64,000 nucleotides of DNA from Mojavia pulchra JT2-VF2 (lineage in GTDB: Bacteria > Cyanobacteriota > Cyanobacteriia > Cyanobacteriales > Nostocaceae). This document shows positions 53,085-61,727 of the stretch, one piece after another. Each line of letters opens with the position of its first letter. Position 1 is the first letter of the stretch. A model generated the notes under the pieces. It had not been told where the DNA came from and did not search any database. It saw nothing but the letters and a program-made list of their open reading frames with translations. The translations under genes were made by a program, and so were the position numbers. The DNA is taken from the NCBI GenBank assembly GCA_019359325.1, contig JAHHHN010000025.1, positions 25,594 through 89,593 of the forward strand, in the 5' to 3' direction.

Positions 53085-54140
53085 TCATGCTTTTAGATCT
53101 AGGTTGTTAGTTATTTTGCCGCGAACGTGCGGTTTTAGCAAATAGTTGATATCGGGGCCACAGGGAATAATACCCCCCGGATTGAGTGGGAATAAGTTGC
53201 CATAGTAGTCCTGCTTTACACTCTCCAAATCGCAGGTATCAGCAACACCTCTGGTCTGATACATATCACTGAGATACGCCCCCAGGTTTTGATAGTCTTG
53301 GATTCGGCGACGGTTACACTTGAACAGTCCGTAGTATGCAATATCAAAGCGGAATAATGTTGTAAACAGGCGAACATCAGCAAGCGTGATATTATTCCCA
53401 CACAGATATCGATTTGTCTCAAGTGCTGCGTCAATCTCATCCAGAGTGGCGAACAATTCATCACAAGCTTTATTGTAAGCTTCTTGAGTTTGGGCAAAGC
53501 CGCAACGATACACGCCGTTGTTTACACTTGCGTAAATCTTCTCATTCCACCAGTCAATTTTTTCTTTTAGTTCCTCTGGATATAGATTTAGTGTGGGGTT
53601 TTCCGCAAACTCGTTAAATTCTGAGTTCAGCATTACAATAATCTCTGCACTCTCGTTATTAACGATAGTCTTGGTTTGCGTGTCCCATAACACTGGAACT
53701 GTAGAACGCCCACTGTAGCCAGGTTGAGCAAGCTCATACAATTGGGCAAGAGTGCTGCAACCTTGCTCTTGTTGGTTAAGTACCCAACCACCGGCAATAG
53801 GAGAAGGAGAAACAATCGATACTGATATAGCTTCTTCGAGTCCTTTGAGCGATCGTACAATCAAGGTGCGATGTGCCCAAGGACAACTAAGTCCAACATA
53901 AAGCTTATAGCGCCCCGCAGCTGGCTGGTACAAATTGTCTTTTTGCGTGCCAACAAAGTTTCTAAACTGACTGCTGGGACGAATATACTCTCCCAACTGA
54001 TTGCGGGGGGCAAGTTTCGACATCATCATCTGCCAAAGAGTTGTCCAAACAAACTTACCCAGTTTGATAATAAGCTTTGGCGGGAGTGACTTTTTCTTAC
54101 TCCAAGGAAACTCTATCTTCAGATTTTTGATATCAGTCAT
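53085..54140 (-). CDS. glutathionyl-hydroquinone reductase (Xi-class glutathione transferase)
   Basis: A 351-residue Xi-class GST. The catalytic Cys86 sits in LSCPWAHRTLIVRSLKGLE; the SGRSTVPVLWD and NNESAEIIVML segments bind glutathione, and the C-terminal domain has DVRLFTTLFRFDIAYYGLFK. It removes glutathione from glutathionyl-hydroquinones. Closely resembles cyanobacterial and YqjG-type enzymes. A 69-residue gene lies upstream on the same strand, 21 bases away. Confidence 0.93.
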   Translation of the reverse strand: MTDIKNLKIEFPWSKKKSLPPKLIIKLGKFVWTTLWQMMMSKLAPRNQLGEYIRPSSQFRNFVGTQKDNLYQPAAGRYKLYVGLSCPWAHRTLIVRSLKGLEEAISVSIVSPSPIAGGWVLNQQEQGCSTLAQLYELAQPGYSGRSTVPVLWDTQTKTIVNNESAEIIVMLNSEFNEFAENPTLNLYPEELKEKIDWWNEKIYASVNNGVYRCGFAQTQEAYNKACDELFATLDEIDAALETNRYLCGNNITLADVRLFTTLFRFDIAYYGLFKCNRRRIQDYQNLGAYLSDMYQTRGVADTCDLESVKQDYYGNLFPLNPGGIIPCGPDINYLLKPHVRGKITNNLDLKA

Positions 54141-54160
54141 GGTTTGAATTGGGAGAGTTT

Positions 54161-54370
54161 TTAGCTTACTAATTCAACTAAAGCATCCCCTTGAAACCGA
54201 ACTACGCATGAGACTGAGCAGCCACGGTAATATTCAGTTGTAAATACTGAAAGCGTGATATTGCTCTGACCCGGATCTAAAATTTGTTGCACCTTACAGG
54301 TTTGCCTTTTGTTTTTGCAGTAGGCAATGATTTGATCACCAGCCTTGATATCCAACGCTTTGATTTTCAA
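54161..54370 (-). CDS. small hypothetical protein, 69 residues
   Basis: A 69-residue protein (MKIKALDIKAGDQIIAYC..., LSVFTTEYYRGCSVSCVVRF). Beta-rich, with four cysteines; the AGDQII start resembles a KOW/Hedgehog-intein-like beta fold but no family is assigned. It precedes the glutathionyl-hydroquinone reductase on the same strand by 20 bases and is probably co-transcribed with it. Function unknown. Confidence 0.65.
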   Translation of the reverse strand: MKIKALDIKAGDQIIAYCKNKRQTCKVQQILDPGQSNITLSVFTTEYYRGCSVSCVVRFQGDALVELVS

Positions 54371-54630
54371 TTTATATTCAACCTCATTAATAAGTTGGTT
54401 TAGCTAAACATACTGCTATGATTGGCTTTTTTAACACTAAAACCCTTATTTAAGTATAGCATAAAATTAGAAAAGAAATTTTATCTTGATAAAATTGTTA
54501 TGTCAAGACAATTTATGCTTAACGTAATATAAAATACAATACAACCACTAAGCATAACCCCTAACGTAAGAAATTATCAATTCTTTGAGTTGTCTTGTCA
54601 CAAGTTAATTTATAAGTAGCCTCTCAACCG

Positions 54631-56553
54631 TTATTGGATCAGAATTATTGCTTCTTGAACTTTGGTAGAAAGAGCTTTTTGCAGCCCTTGCTCAACCTTG
54701 CCGATCAATTTGTCAAAAGCCTCTTGATTTGCTGTTAGTTGTTCTCGAAGCACCTTTTCTAACTCAGGCTTTATTTGTTCACACATATCGTCAATTTTTC
54801 CGTCATTTAAAAAACTAGAACGAATCCAACTGGGAAGATCCATATTTGTTTTGATTGTCTCTTGGAAACTCTTGCGATTTAGCTCCATTCCTGCTGCCAT
54901 AACTGAAGCCCCATAGACCAATGCAATCGGCCAAGTTAAGTGTCCAGTTAATATCAAAGTGATGATGCTAGCGACAGTACCTCCGCCAATTACTATATTG
55001 ACGATAAACGCTACAGTATCGGCAAGTATAGCGTCTCCAATACGCAGTTCGGGATTAACAAAAGCTGGATCGATGCTATCTTCAAACCTTAAACTACTTC
55101 TAGGTATTTGATACTTTCGACATATTGGGTCGCTTTGTGCGGCTAAGTCGGGTTGGATTTTATTGTTAAACCAATTAATACATTGATTGTTAATTATCTG
55201 TTGAGCAATATTGCTTTTCAACCACTGCTCCGCCCGATCCTTCATAGAAATTTCCAAATCGGCTAAAGTTCGTATTCGATTTTTTTGCCAATCTTTTACC
55301 CCTGGTCTAACTGCATTTTCAATTAAATTATCTGCCAGTGGCTTAGTCAGCAATTCGACCAACTCCGGGATATGTTTCTCAATCAATTCTTTGAGTTTGT
55401 TTGAATAAAACAATTGATTGATTTCTTGTTTGAAGGCCGTAGCACGCAAATCCCATCGTCCTACTCGCGCTAATCCCAGTGCAATGCACCTTTCAGGCTC
55501 AGGATCGGGGCGGATCTGTGTTTCTGGCTCAGGAAACATTTCCTGACAAATAAGACGCGTAAATGCCATTCGGGATGCACCGCCAGTCATCAGCACCAGT
55601 TTCGGTACAATACTTTGCTGATATAGCTTTTTTTTAGCCTCGCTTAAAGCTTCACGAAACGATCGCATCCAACTCTTTTGCCCCAATTCGGCTACAGGTT
55701 GGTTTAAAATTTCCTCCATAATCAATTTGTTGACTTGGGGGATAAAATAAATCTGTTCGTTAATTGACTCAAAGCCACGTGCAAAAGATTGTGAATCGCT
55801 ATATAGCTGTTCATTAGAAAAATAATCTTCTTTCGTTTTGCGACAAGCAAGTTCACAACGAGCTTGGTGATGCGGATAATCTAAAAATACTTTTTCGAGT
55901 AATGCTTTTTGTTCGTGGTTGCTAAGAGTACGCTCAAAAATCGCCTTGTCAATTAAGGATGCACCTAAAGCGTTACTACCAAAATCTATCGGGATTTCTT
56001 GTAAGCTTTTAACTAATGTAAAATCTGTGGTTGAAGAGCCAATATCAACAATTAAAACCGACGAAAGCAGTTTTTCATACTCCAGCTTACCAGCTTCCTT
56101 GGCTTGCATGAAAGCAGCCCGTGATTCAGGTACAACACTGAGTTGAGCAATCCCAGATGCTTGAAGTAGCTTTTGATATTCCTCACGTTCATTAACTGAC
56201 CATCCTGAAGGGCAACCGACATAAAAATAGCTACTTTCCCCACCTTCAATTTGTCTACTTTCTTTCAGAAGCCGATAGTAAGTTGCAACAAAAGTGCTAA
56301 TTATTTCTTGATATTTTGGATCGTTGTTCGGTTTTTGCTTAAAAGAGATTGTCAACTGGGTAACACCAGCTTGGATTAATGCTTGCTCACCAACCAGATA
56401 ACCAAGTTTGGGATGCCAACCTAGAGCCGTGATTTGGTTCTTTCTATTATTAATTTCCAGCATTTGGGGAGGTTCGATACTCTCCACTATTGCTTTAGCT
56501 ACAGCTGTTTCGCCATGCCCTAAATCAAAACCGATTGTTTCTAAAATATCCAT
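54631..56553 (-). CDS. Hsp70-like ATPase with predicted membrane segment
   Basis: A 640-residue protein of the actin/Hsp70 fold: phosphate 1 IGFDLGHGETA (7-17), phosphate 2 LIVDIGSSTTDFT (about 168-180) and adenosine motif LMTGGASRMAF (about 335). It lacks a DnaK-type substrate-binding domain. Instead residues about 380-500 are helical, 506-552 are strongly hydrophobic (TVAFIVNIVIGGGTVASIIT, LTWPIALVYGASVMAAG) and the end is a helical tail. It is thus probably membrane-linked. A membrane protein gene lies 14 bases upstream, and the two form a unit. Substrate unknown; not DnaK or HscA. Confidence 0.82.
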   Translation of the reverse strand: MDILETIGFDLGHGETAVAKAIVESIEPPQMLEINNRKNQITALGWHPKLGYLVGEQALIQAGVTQLTISFKQKPNNDPKYQEIISTFVATYYRLLKESRQIEGGESSYFYVGCPSGWSVNEREEYQKLLQASGIAQLSVVPESRAAFMQAKEAGKLEYEKLLSSVLIVDIGSSTTDFTLVKSLQEIPIDFGSNALGASLIDKAIFERTLSNHEQKALLEKVFLDYPHHQARCELACRKTKEDYFSNEQLYSDSQSFARGFESINEQIYFIPQVNKLIMEEILNQPVAELGQKSWMRSFREALSEAKKKLYQQSIVPKLVLMTGGASRMAFTRLICQEMFPEPETQIRPDPEPERCIALGLARVGRWDLRATAFKQEINQLFYSNKLKELIEKHIPELVELLTKPLADNLIENAVRPGVKDWQKNRIRTLADLEISMKDRAEQWLKSNIAQQIINNQCINWFNNKIQPDLAAQSDPICRKYQIPRSSLRFEDSIDPAFVNPELRIGDAILADTVAFIVNIVIGGGTVASIITLILTGHLTWPIALVYGASVMAAGMELNRKSFQETIKTNMDLPSWIRSSFLNDGKIDDMCEQIKPELEKVLREQLTANQEAFDKLIGKVEQGLQKALSTKVQEAIILIQ

Positions 56554-56567
56554 ATTCTTATTGTGTA

Positions 56568-57476
56568 TTATTCTCTAGCTTCGGAATACACTGGCTCAAT
56601 TACCCGGCCGCGTCTGAGCAAGCGATCGCCTTTTAACAAGGCAGGAGTTATAGTTATGTAATCTTCGGTGTTAGGATCGATACTTGGTTCAAAGTCAAAA
56701 TAGCCGCGATCGCTATCACGGTCTTTTCCTCGGTAAATTTGAGTCCTAATTCCTTGCTCCATTAAAATTTGTGGTAGCAGTTTCGTTAGTTCGATGACCA
56801 TTTGGGGTTTATTCAGAAACGATGCACCTATCAGCCTTTGCAGAAAATTTAATAGTTCTGGTAGTTCTTCTACGCCACGGTCATCCTTATGTTTATTTCC
56901 TTCTTCAAATCTAGCGACTGCTGAGTCTATCGTGTTGAGCGCATCGGCAACGTTGTCTAAAATAATTTTGCTATTAACTTTTAAGATAGGCTGAGGTAAT
57001 TCTGATAGCCCAAGAGTTGGGGAATTGTTTTCTTGATTATTCTTGTCGAGCTGAAGTACAACTTCCAACCCTATCAGCACAGACGCTAGTAAAATAGCCA
57101 TCCACGCACCTGGGCTAGTTTCACTTAAATAAAACAACCAACTTAAAATACCTATATATATCAGTGCCTTTAGCAGTTTCAGAATTAACCTGTTGGGGGA
57201 AGATTTTATAGTTGGGTTAATAATTGGCTGTGGCTTTTGTAAAGTAACTTGAGTCTGGTGAACCGCTGTGAGAGTGCTAAGAGATTGCCGCAGTAAATCC
57301 AAGAAAAAGGAAGCTAGACGTACTTGTGTAATGTTTAGCTCACTAATGTAAATTCTTTCGAGATTATCAAGTCGGTTCTGAACGAGCTTAACTACCTGCT
57401 CAACGTTGATTGTATTGTCGATATCTATCTGGAGTTGGTTGCGTTCTTCGTTAAAAAGAGAGGTTATTGTCTTCAT
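56568..57476 (-). CDS. membrane partner of the Hsp70-like ATPase, unknown family
   Basis: A 302-residue protein: helical N-terminus (about 1-75), two close membrane helices (about 97-142; LLKALIYIGILSWLFYLSET, AWMAILLASVLIGLEVVLQL), then a cytoplasmic helical region (AARFEEGNKH..., LPELLNFLQRL) and a C-terminal DFEPSIDPNTEDYITITPAL segment. It resembles a GrpE-like or scaffold role by position only: it precedes the Hsp70-like gene by 14 bases and must be co-transcribed. Not recognised by sequence. It could be the exchange factor, anchor or client. Confidence 0.7.
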   Translation of the reverse strand: MKTITSLFNEERNQLQIDIDNTINVEQVVKLVQNRLDNLERIYISELNITQVRLASFFLDLLRQSLSTLTAVHQTQVTLQKPQPIINPTIKSSPNRLILKLLKALIYIGILSWLFYLSETSPGAWMAILLASVLIGLEVVLQLDKNNQENNSPTLGLSELPQPILKVNSKIILDNVADALNTIDSAVARFEEGNKHKDDRGVEELPELLNFLQRLIGASFLNKPQMVIELTKLLPQILMEQGIRTQIYRGKDRDSDRGYFDFEPSIDPNTEDYITITPALLKGDRLLRRGRVIEPVYSEARE

Positions 57477-58340
57477 CGCCCTGGCTAAGATTGTAACGTT
57501 ACTAATAGCAGAATGATTTGTTTCCCCTACCTAAAGGCTGAAAATGTAGGTATCAAACTATGTACAGCGATATAGCTTTTCCAAACACCTAAGTACTTAA
57601 ATATAATTAATAATACACTTTGTATCTTTATCCTTCGTTCCCTCTCTTCATCACTGAATTTCATTTTGTACAAATACTTATTTTCAAGTACTGATTGTTT
57701 TTTAATTGTTGTTTCTAGATAAAAAACTATAATTCTTACTGCACAAAATTTTTACCAAAAAACGATGATTTTCTCCATAATTTTAGACAATAAAACCCTC
57801 AATTTCCTTCCTGCTTGAGGTTTAAAATTGTATCCGATTTTTATTACCAAGAGTGAAACCGTGAATAATACCCAAGTTTTAAGTCATTCTTTATACTTTA
57901 AATCTTAAAAACAATAATAGGCCTGCCTTCTGCCCTATTTTTAAGGCAGGTCTAATAGGTCGCTGTCATGAGCTACGTACACCACACCAGCACATATGAA
58001 GAACCTCCCCGTTAAAAGTAATTGATAGTGATGGACAGTAGCAGCGCAATCATGCGATCGCAATAAATTAAGCTCATCCCACTCGTTTGCCCAATGCCCT
58101 AAGTCGGCTTTCTGTTAATGAATCTCAAAAGCTCTGTTGCTCTCTTCTTTATAAGCGCATCTGCAACACACTTGCTTGGCTTGAGAAATAACATTCCTTA
58201 ACAAATCCGTATAGGTGGAACTGCTTGACTGTCAGGATTATTTGCAATTAAGGTAATGGTTCAGCACAACTGTGATTAAACCTACTAGAAGCCAGAAAAT
58301 AAACTAGGTGTAAACTACTAGCGAAGTTAAGGATAAAAAA
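57477..58340. other. long intergenic region
   Basis: About 860 bases upstream of the Hsp70 pair on one side and the repeat protein on the other. GCCTGCCTT (57921-57929) pairs with AAGGCAGG (57943-57950), a possible small hairpin. No ORF with family resemblance was found. AT-rich. Confidence 0.5.
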
Positions 58341-58901
58341 TTGAAACAACAGCAAGTTATCTTGGGAAGCATCACCGCGACAGTATCTGCAATAGCACTT
58401 GGATATCTGGGCGCTCAATACTTTAATAAGAACACTATGTATACAGTTGCTGGTGCAATGCTGGGGCTTGGTGCAACTGCACAAATTACGCAACTCAAGC
58501 CAAAATCTCAATTCCAACCGTCAAAGCAACCAATATCATCCTCTTCTTCTGCAATTCCTAGCGCACAAATTACGCAACTCAAGCCAAAATCTCGGCTCCA
58601 ACGGGCAAAGCAATCAATATCACGCTCTTCTTCTGCAATTCCTAGCGCACAAATTACGCAACTCAAATCAAAATCTCGACTCCAACGGGCAAAGCAATCA
58701 ATATCATCATCTTCTTCTGCAATTTCTGTTACCCAGGAACCACAGGTAATACAACCAATTGATCAACCGATTGAACAAAATATTGAGCGCCATATTGAAC
58801 ATCAGAATGAGCCTGTTGAACCTTATTTTAGTAACGAATTCATGGCAGAAATTGATCCTATAATTGAACGCTTTCTCACACTAGGTTTAGAAGAATTTTA
58901 A
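58341..58901 (+). CDS. hypothetical protein with three exact-length 28-residue repeats
   Basis: A 186-residue protein starting at TTG 58341, with AAGGAT 7 bases upstream. It has an N-terminal hydrophobic segment (VILGSITATVSAIALGYLGA), then three 28-residue repeats of pattern AQITQLKPKSRLQRAKQSIS plus a Ser run ending AIPS (residues 47-130), and an acidic C-terminal part (NEFMAEIDPIIERFLTLGLE). The repeats are basic and Ser-rich, the C-terminus acidic. Function unknown. Confidence 0.65.
   Translation: MKQQQVILGSITATVSAIALGYLGAQYFNKNTMYTVAGAMLGLGATAQITQLKPKSQFQPSKQPISSSSSAIPSAQITQLKPKSRLQRAKQSISRSSSAIPSAQITQLKSKSRLQRAKQSISSSSSAISVTQEPQVIQPIDQPIEQNIERHIEHQNEPVEPYFSNEFMAEIDPIIERFLTLGLEEF
58479..58730 (+). 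repeat. three tandem 84-base coding repeats
   Basis: Units start at 58479, 58563 and 58647, each 84 bases, with few differences. They code for the Ser-rich basic repeat of the hypothetical protein and keep frame. Confidence 0.85.
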
Positions 58902-59272
58902 ATTTTTCAAACCACTGATTCTAAATTATGTAAAAAAGCCAGAACATCATTCAATATTAGCTTAAATCTGCAATTTTTAATTTTCTACGTTTTCACTTCC
59001 TCAACTCAACACTGCTGGCTGGTTATGTCATTTTATAGCTTAAATACTCGTCAACCGATATAGGCACAATTCTTGCTCACCAAGGGTAATCTCTAACCAA
59101 ATATATCTATGGGTATAAAATTAAAAGCTAATTTAAACAGAATTCTACCTTTAGGCTCACGCAATTAAAACTCAAATGGGTTGATACTTATAAAGAACTT
59201 GACTAGCCATATAAGCTGCTTGTCATCAAAATTTTCATTGCTGAAGAAGATATCAATACAAGAGTACGGTAA
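58902..59272. other. intergenic
   Basis: About 370 bases, AT-rich, without a recognised gene, repeat or clear terminator. The promoter of the PNPOx-like gene should be in the last 150 bases. Confidence 0.4.
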
Positions 59273-59716
59273 ATGACAACTTCTACCGACAAAAATCAAG
59301 ATATTTATAAGCTGCGTGGACTGATTAAAGACATTGAATCTGGAATGCTAACCACAATCGATGAGCATGGCAGCTTGCACAGTCGCCCTATGGCACAGAG
59401 TACTGAAATCCAATCTGATGGTACGCTCTGGTTTTTTACCAACGCTAGTTCTCATAAGGTGTTTGAGATTGAGCATCGTCAGCAAGTTAATGTCAGTTTT
59501 ACATCACCCAATCAGCAGCGATATATCTCTATATCGGGTATCGCAGAACTAGTAAAAGACCGCAACAAGATGCAAGAGTTGTGGAAGCCGGAACTTCAAG
59601 CTTGGTTTAGCCAAGGACTTGATGAACCCGATATTGCTTTGCTCAAGGTGAAAATTAACAGGGCTGATTATTGGGATAGTCACTCCAGCTTTGAAGCACA
59701 ATCAATTAGTTTGTAA
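59273..59716 (+). CDS. pyridoxamine 5'-phosphate oxidase-like general stress protein
   Basis: A 147-residue split-barrel FMN-binding protein. The GMLTTIDEHGSLHSRPMAQST N-terminal block and LWFFTNASSHKVFEI are typical of general stress protein 26 types; they bind FMN or F420 and act as stress-related oxidoreductases of unknown substrate. It is followed 27 bases later by chaB and is probably co-transcribed. Confidence 0.88.
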   Translation: MTTSTDKNQDIYKLRGLIKDIESGMLTTIDEHGSLHSRPMAQSTEIQSDGTLWFFTNASSHKVFEIEHRQQVNVSFTSPNQQRYISISGIAELVKDRNKMQELWKPELQAWFSQGLDEPDIALLKVKINRADYWDSHSSFEAQSISL

Positions 59717-59743
59717 TTGAAGCTAAGTAAGGAAGTGAAATAT

Positions 59744-59947
59744 ATGCCTTACAAACAGATTGAAGACTTACCAGATTCAGTCAAAGAACACTTACCCAAG
59801 CACGCCCAAGAGATTTTTCGGGCTGCATTTAACAATGCTTTAGAAGAATATAATGAAGAAGAAACTGCCTTTCGTGTTGCTTGGAGTGCAGTAAAACGCG
59901 ATTACGAAAAAGGAGACGATGGACACTGGCACAAAAAGCCAGAATAG
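59744..59947 (+). CDS. chaB: ChaB family protein
   Basis: A 67-residue ChaB-domain protein (YKQIEDLPDSVKEHLPKHAQ, AFRVAWSAVKRDYEK). ATG 59744 is chosen over TTG 59717 since the domain begins there and AAGGAAG precedes it. ChaB in enterobacteria is linked to the ChaA cation antiporter, but cyanobacterial ones are probably stress proteins. A short repeat tract starts 24 bases after the stop. Confidence 0.9.
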   Translation: MPYKQIEDLPDSVKEHLPKHAQEIFRAAFNNALEEYNEEETAFRVAWSAVKRDYEKGDDGHWHKKPE

Positions 59948-59970
59948 GTAGAAACATTTCAGAAGTAAAA

Positions 59971-60005
59971 GGGATTAGGGATTGGGGATTAGGGATTGGG
60001 GATTG
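59971..60005. repeat. heptanucleotide tandem repeat (GGGATTA/GGGATTG)
   Basis: Five units, GGGATTA, GGGATTG, GGGATTA, GGGATTG, GGGATTG, directly after chaB. STRR-type. Confidence 0.85.
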
Positions 60006-60101
60006 GGTTATCAAACGAAAAATTATGGAATTCTGCTTTAACCCTCCCAAATTTTGGGGCATTTTCCCAGTCACCAGTACCCAATCCCGGAGCAGCATTC
60101 C

Positions 60102-60132
60102 TCCCCCACCAACGAATACATATGGTGGGGGA
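60102..60132. repeat. hairpin repeat TCCCCCACCA / TGGTGGGGGA
   Basis: A perfect 10-base-pair stem with an 11-base loop; probably part of a dispersed non-coding element. Confidence 0.6.
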
Positions 60133-60204
60133 CTTCTTGCCGCGACCAGTTGAACGACTTCTAACGAAATTCGTATGTAGACACCTAACTAATGTAGTAA
60201 TCAT

Positions 60205-60236
60205 GTAGGGTGGCATTGCCCACCCTACGAAGTTTT
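60205..60236. terminator. GTAGGGTGG hairpin with T-run
   Basis: GTAGGGTGG (60205-60213) and CCACCCTAC (60220-60228) form a 9-pair stem, followed by GAAGTTTTT. The same type of hairpin is a common dispersed repeat in Nostocales; it can act as a terminator here. Confidence 0.5.
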
Positions 60237-60440
60237 TGCTCTATTCCTCTTAAAAATTTCAAACATATTTATACCAAGTTGCAATCAAAAGTAGCAACTG
60301 TTATTGCAAGCGAAACAAAGTGGAGCGAAGCAACCTCCCTTAACGAAAGATTACTACAACAGAACGCAACTTAGTATTAGTAGGAAATAGTTTAAAATTT
60401 TTATTTTTTTGACATAGATTTCTTGTATCGTGCAATAAAA

Positions 60441-61466
60441 TTAATTTCTTCTTCTTTGTTTCAACCCCTTGGGTTTGGTAAAGCTCCGCATGATGCGATT
60501 AATTACGTTAGAGGGTGACTTCTTCGGATTAGAAGATTGTCCCCTTTCAGTGTTGCCATTTCTTTGCCTGCCTTGATTAGTAGAATCGTTGTTATTCAGA
60601 GGCATAGCATTTTTAGTTGGGACAATACCGCTTCCGTATCTTCTAGCATAAACTTGGGTAAACTCAGCACCAAAAAACAGTATCTGAGCAGCATAATAAA
60701 TCCAAGCTAAAATAACTACTAGTGAACCAGCCGCACCATAGGTAGACCCAAAACTACCGTTACCTAAATATTGCCCTAATAAATACCTACCAATTGAGAA
60801 CAAAATTGAAGTAATAGAAGCCCCAATTAAAACATCTCCCCAAGTGATTTTGGCATCTGGCAGGACTTTGAAAATGAGTCCAAACAAAACTGTAGTGATA
60901 GTAAAACTAAGTATGAAATTAACAATTTGCCAAATGAAATCAATACCTGGTACAAGGTTACTAAAGTAAGTCACTAATGCTGTTAATGCCGCACTAATTA
61001 CTAGAGAAACTAGAAGTAAAAAGCCAATTCCTAACACCATTGCAAACGACAAAAAGCGTTGGCGCACCATATTATTCACGCCTTGTCCTGGTTTTGGCTT
61101 CACCTCCCAAATTGTGTTGAGAGCATCTTGCAACTCGGTAAATAAACCAGTTGCACCCAATAGCAAAACTAAAATACTAATAATTGAGGCGATAGTTCCT
61201 GCTTGTGGTTGATTGGCATTTCTGATGGCTGTTTCAATCACTTGTGCGCCTGGTTTGCCAACTAAACCTTGAATTTGTCGGACAATTTCACCCCTTGCGG
61301 CTTCTTCTCCAAAGACTGCTCCGACGATCGCAATTACAATAATCAGTAACGGTGCTATAGAAAAAATTGTGTAATAAGCTAATGCCGCTGCTAACCGTGA
61401 GGCTTTATCATCACTCCATTCCTGAAAAGTCTCTTTAAATAACCTCCAAATCGCTTGCAAACTCAT
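60441..61466 (-). CDS. YihY/virulence factor BrkB family membrane protein
   Basis: A 341-residue protein with six membrane helices. The BrkB/YihY domain starts RLAAALAYYTIFSIAPLLII and ends FFGAEFTQVYARRYGS (about 25-265), followed by a basic, Asn/Ser-rich cytoplasmic tail. Family members are not truly characterised; the ribonuclease BN name is historical. AGGAG lies 10 bases before ATG, inside the 38-residue ORF that ends one base upstream. Confidence 0.93.
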   Translation of the reverse strand: MSLQAIWRLFKETFQEWSDDKASRLAAALAYYTIFSIAPLLIIVIAIVGAVFGEEAARGEIVRQIQGLVGKPGAQVIETAIRNANQPQAGTIASIISILVLLLGATGLFTELQDALNTIWEVKPKPGQGVNNMVRQRFLSFAMVLGIGFLLLVSLVISAALTALVTYFSNLVPGIDFIWQIVNFILSFTITTVLFGLIFKVLPDAKITWGDVLIGASITSILFSIGRYLLGQYLGNGSFGSTYGAAGSLVVILAWIYYAAQILFFGAEFTQVYARRYGSGIVPTKNAMPLNNNDSTNQGRQRNGNTERGQSSNPKKSPSNVINRIMRSFTKPKGLKQRRRN

Positions 61467-61583
61467 TCAATCAGTCTCCTTATCTTCAGGATATTGCTTA
61501 CCTCTGATATATTGGATAATGATTTCATAGCTGGCGGCATCTTCCCAAGGACGCTTTACAGAGTTTCTTGAGGAAGAATTCAT
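61467..61583 (-). CDS. 38-residue leader-like small protein upstream of the YihY gene
   Basis: ATG 61583 opens MNSSSRNSVKRPWEDAASYE then IIIQYIRGKQYPEDKETD and stops at 61467, one base before the YihY start codon. The AGGAG of YihY lies inside its last codons, so the two are coupled. The peptide is polar with aromatic residues. It may be a genuine microprotein. Function unknown. Confidence 0.5.
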   Translation of the reverse strand: MNSSSRNSVKRPWEDAASYEIIIQYIRGKQYPEDKETD

Positions 61584-61671
61584 TATTTAGCTAGAAGTAG
61601 CAGGTTGAGCCGATAGCTTCCTGTACGGTAATATCGCTCAGTAATTAGCATTTGAAGACACAATTAGTATT

Positions 61672-61706
61672 GCGATCGCCTCTGGCGCTGCGCTTGGCGC
61701 AATCGC
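61672..61706. repeat. HIP1-linked small palindromic repeat, copy 3 (inverted)
   Basis: Reverse complement reads GCGATTGCGCCAAGCGCAGC... to GCGATCGC, matching 9146-9179 and 49272-49306 apart from a few bases. Confidence 0.75.
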
Positions 61707-61727
61707 TTCACAACATTATTTGTGCCC

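Larger units (their letters stand above)
59948..60440. other. repeat-rich gap between chaB and the BrkB/YihY gene
   Basis: About 490 bases. Contains a heptanucleotide array (59971-60005), a hairpin repeat (60102-60132) and a second hairpin (60205-60228). Open frames through the region reflect repeats, not genes. Confidence 0.6.

Noticed and set aside
59989..60216. Overlapping 70-90 codon frames on both strands
   Set aside because: They are produced by the GGGATT repeats and hairpin elements; no protein similarity.
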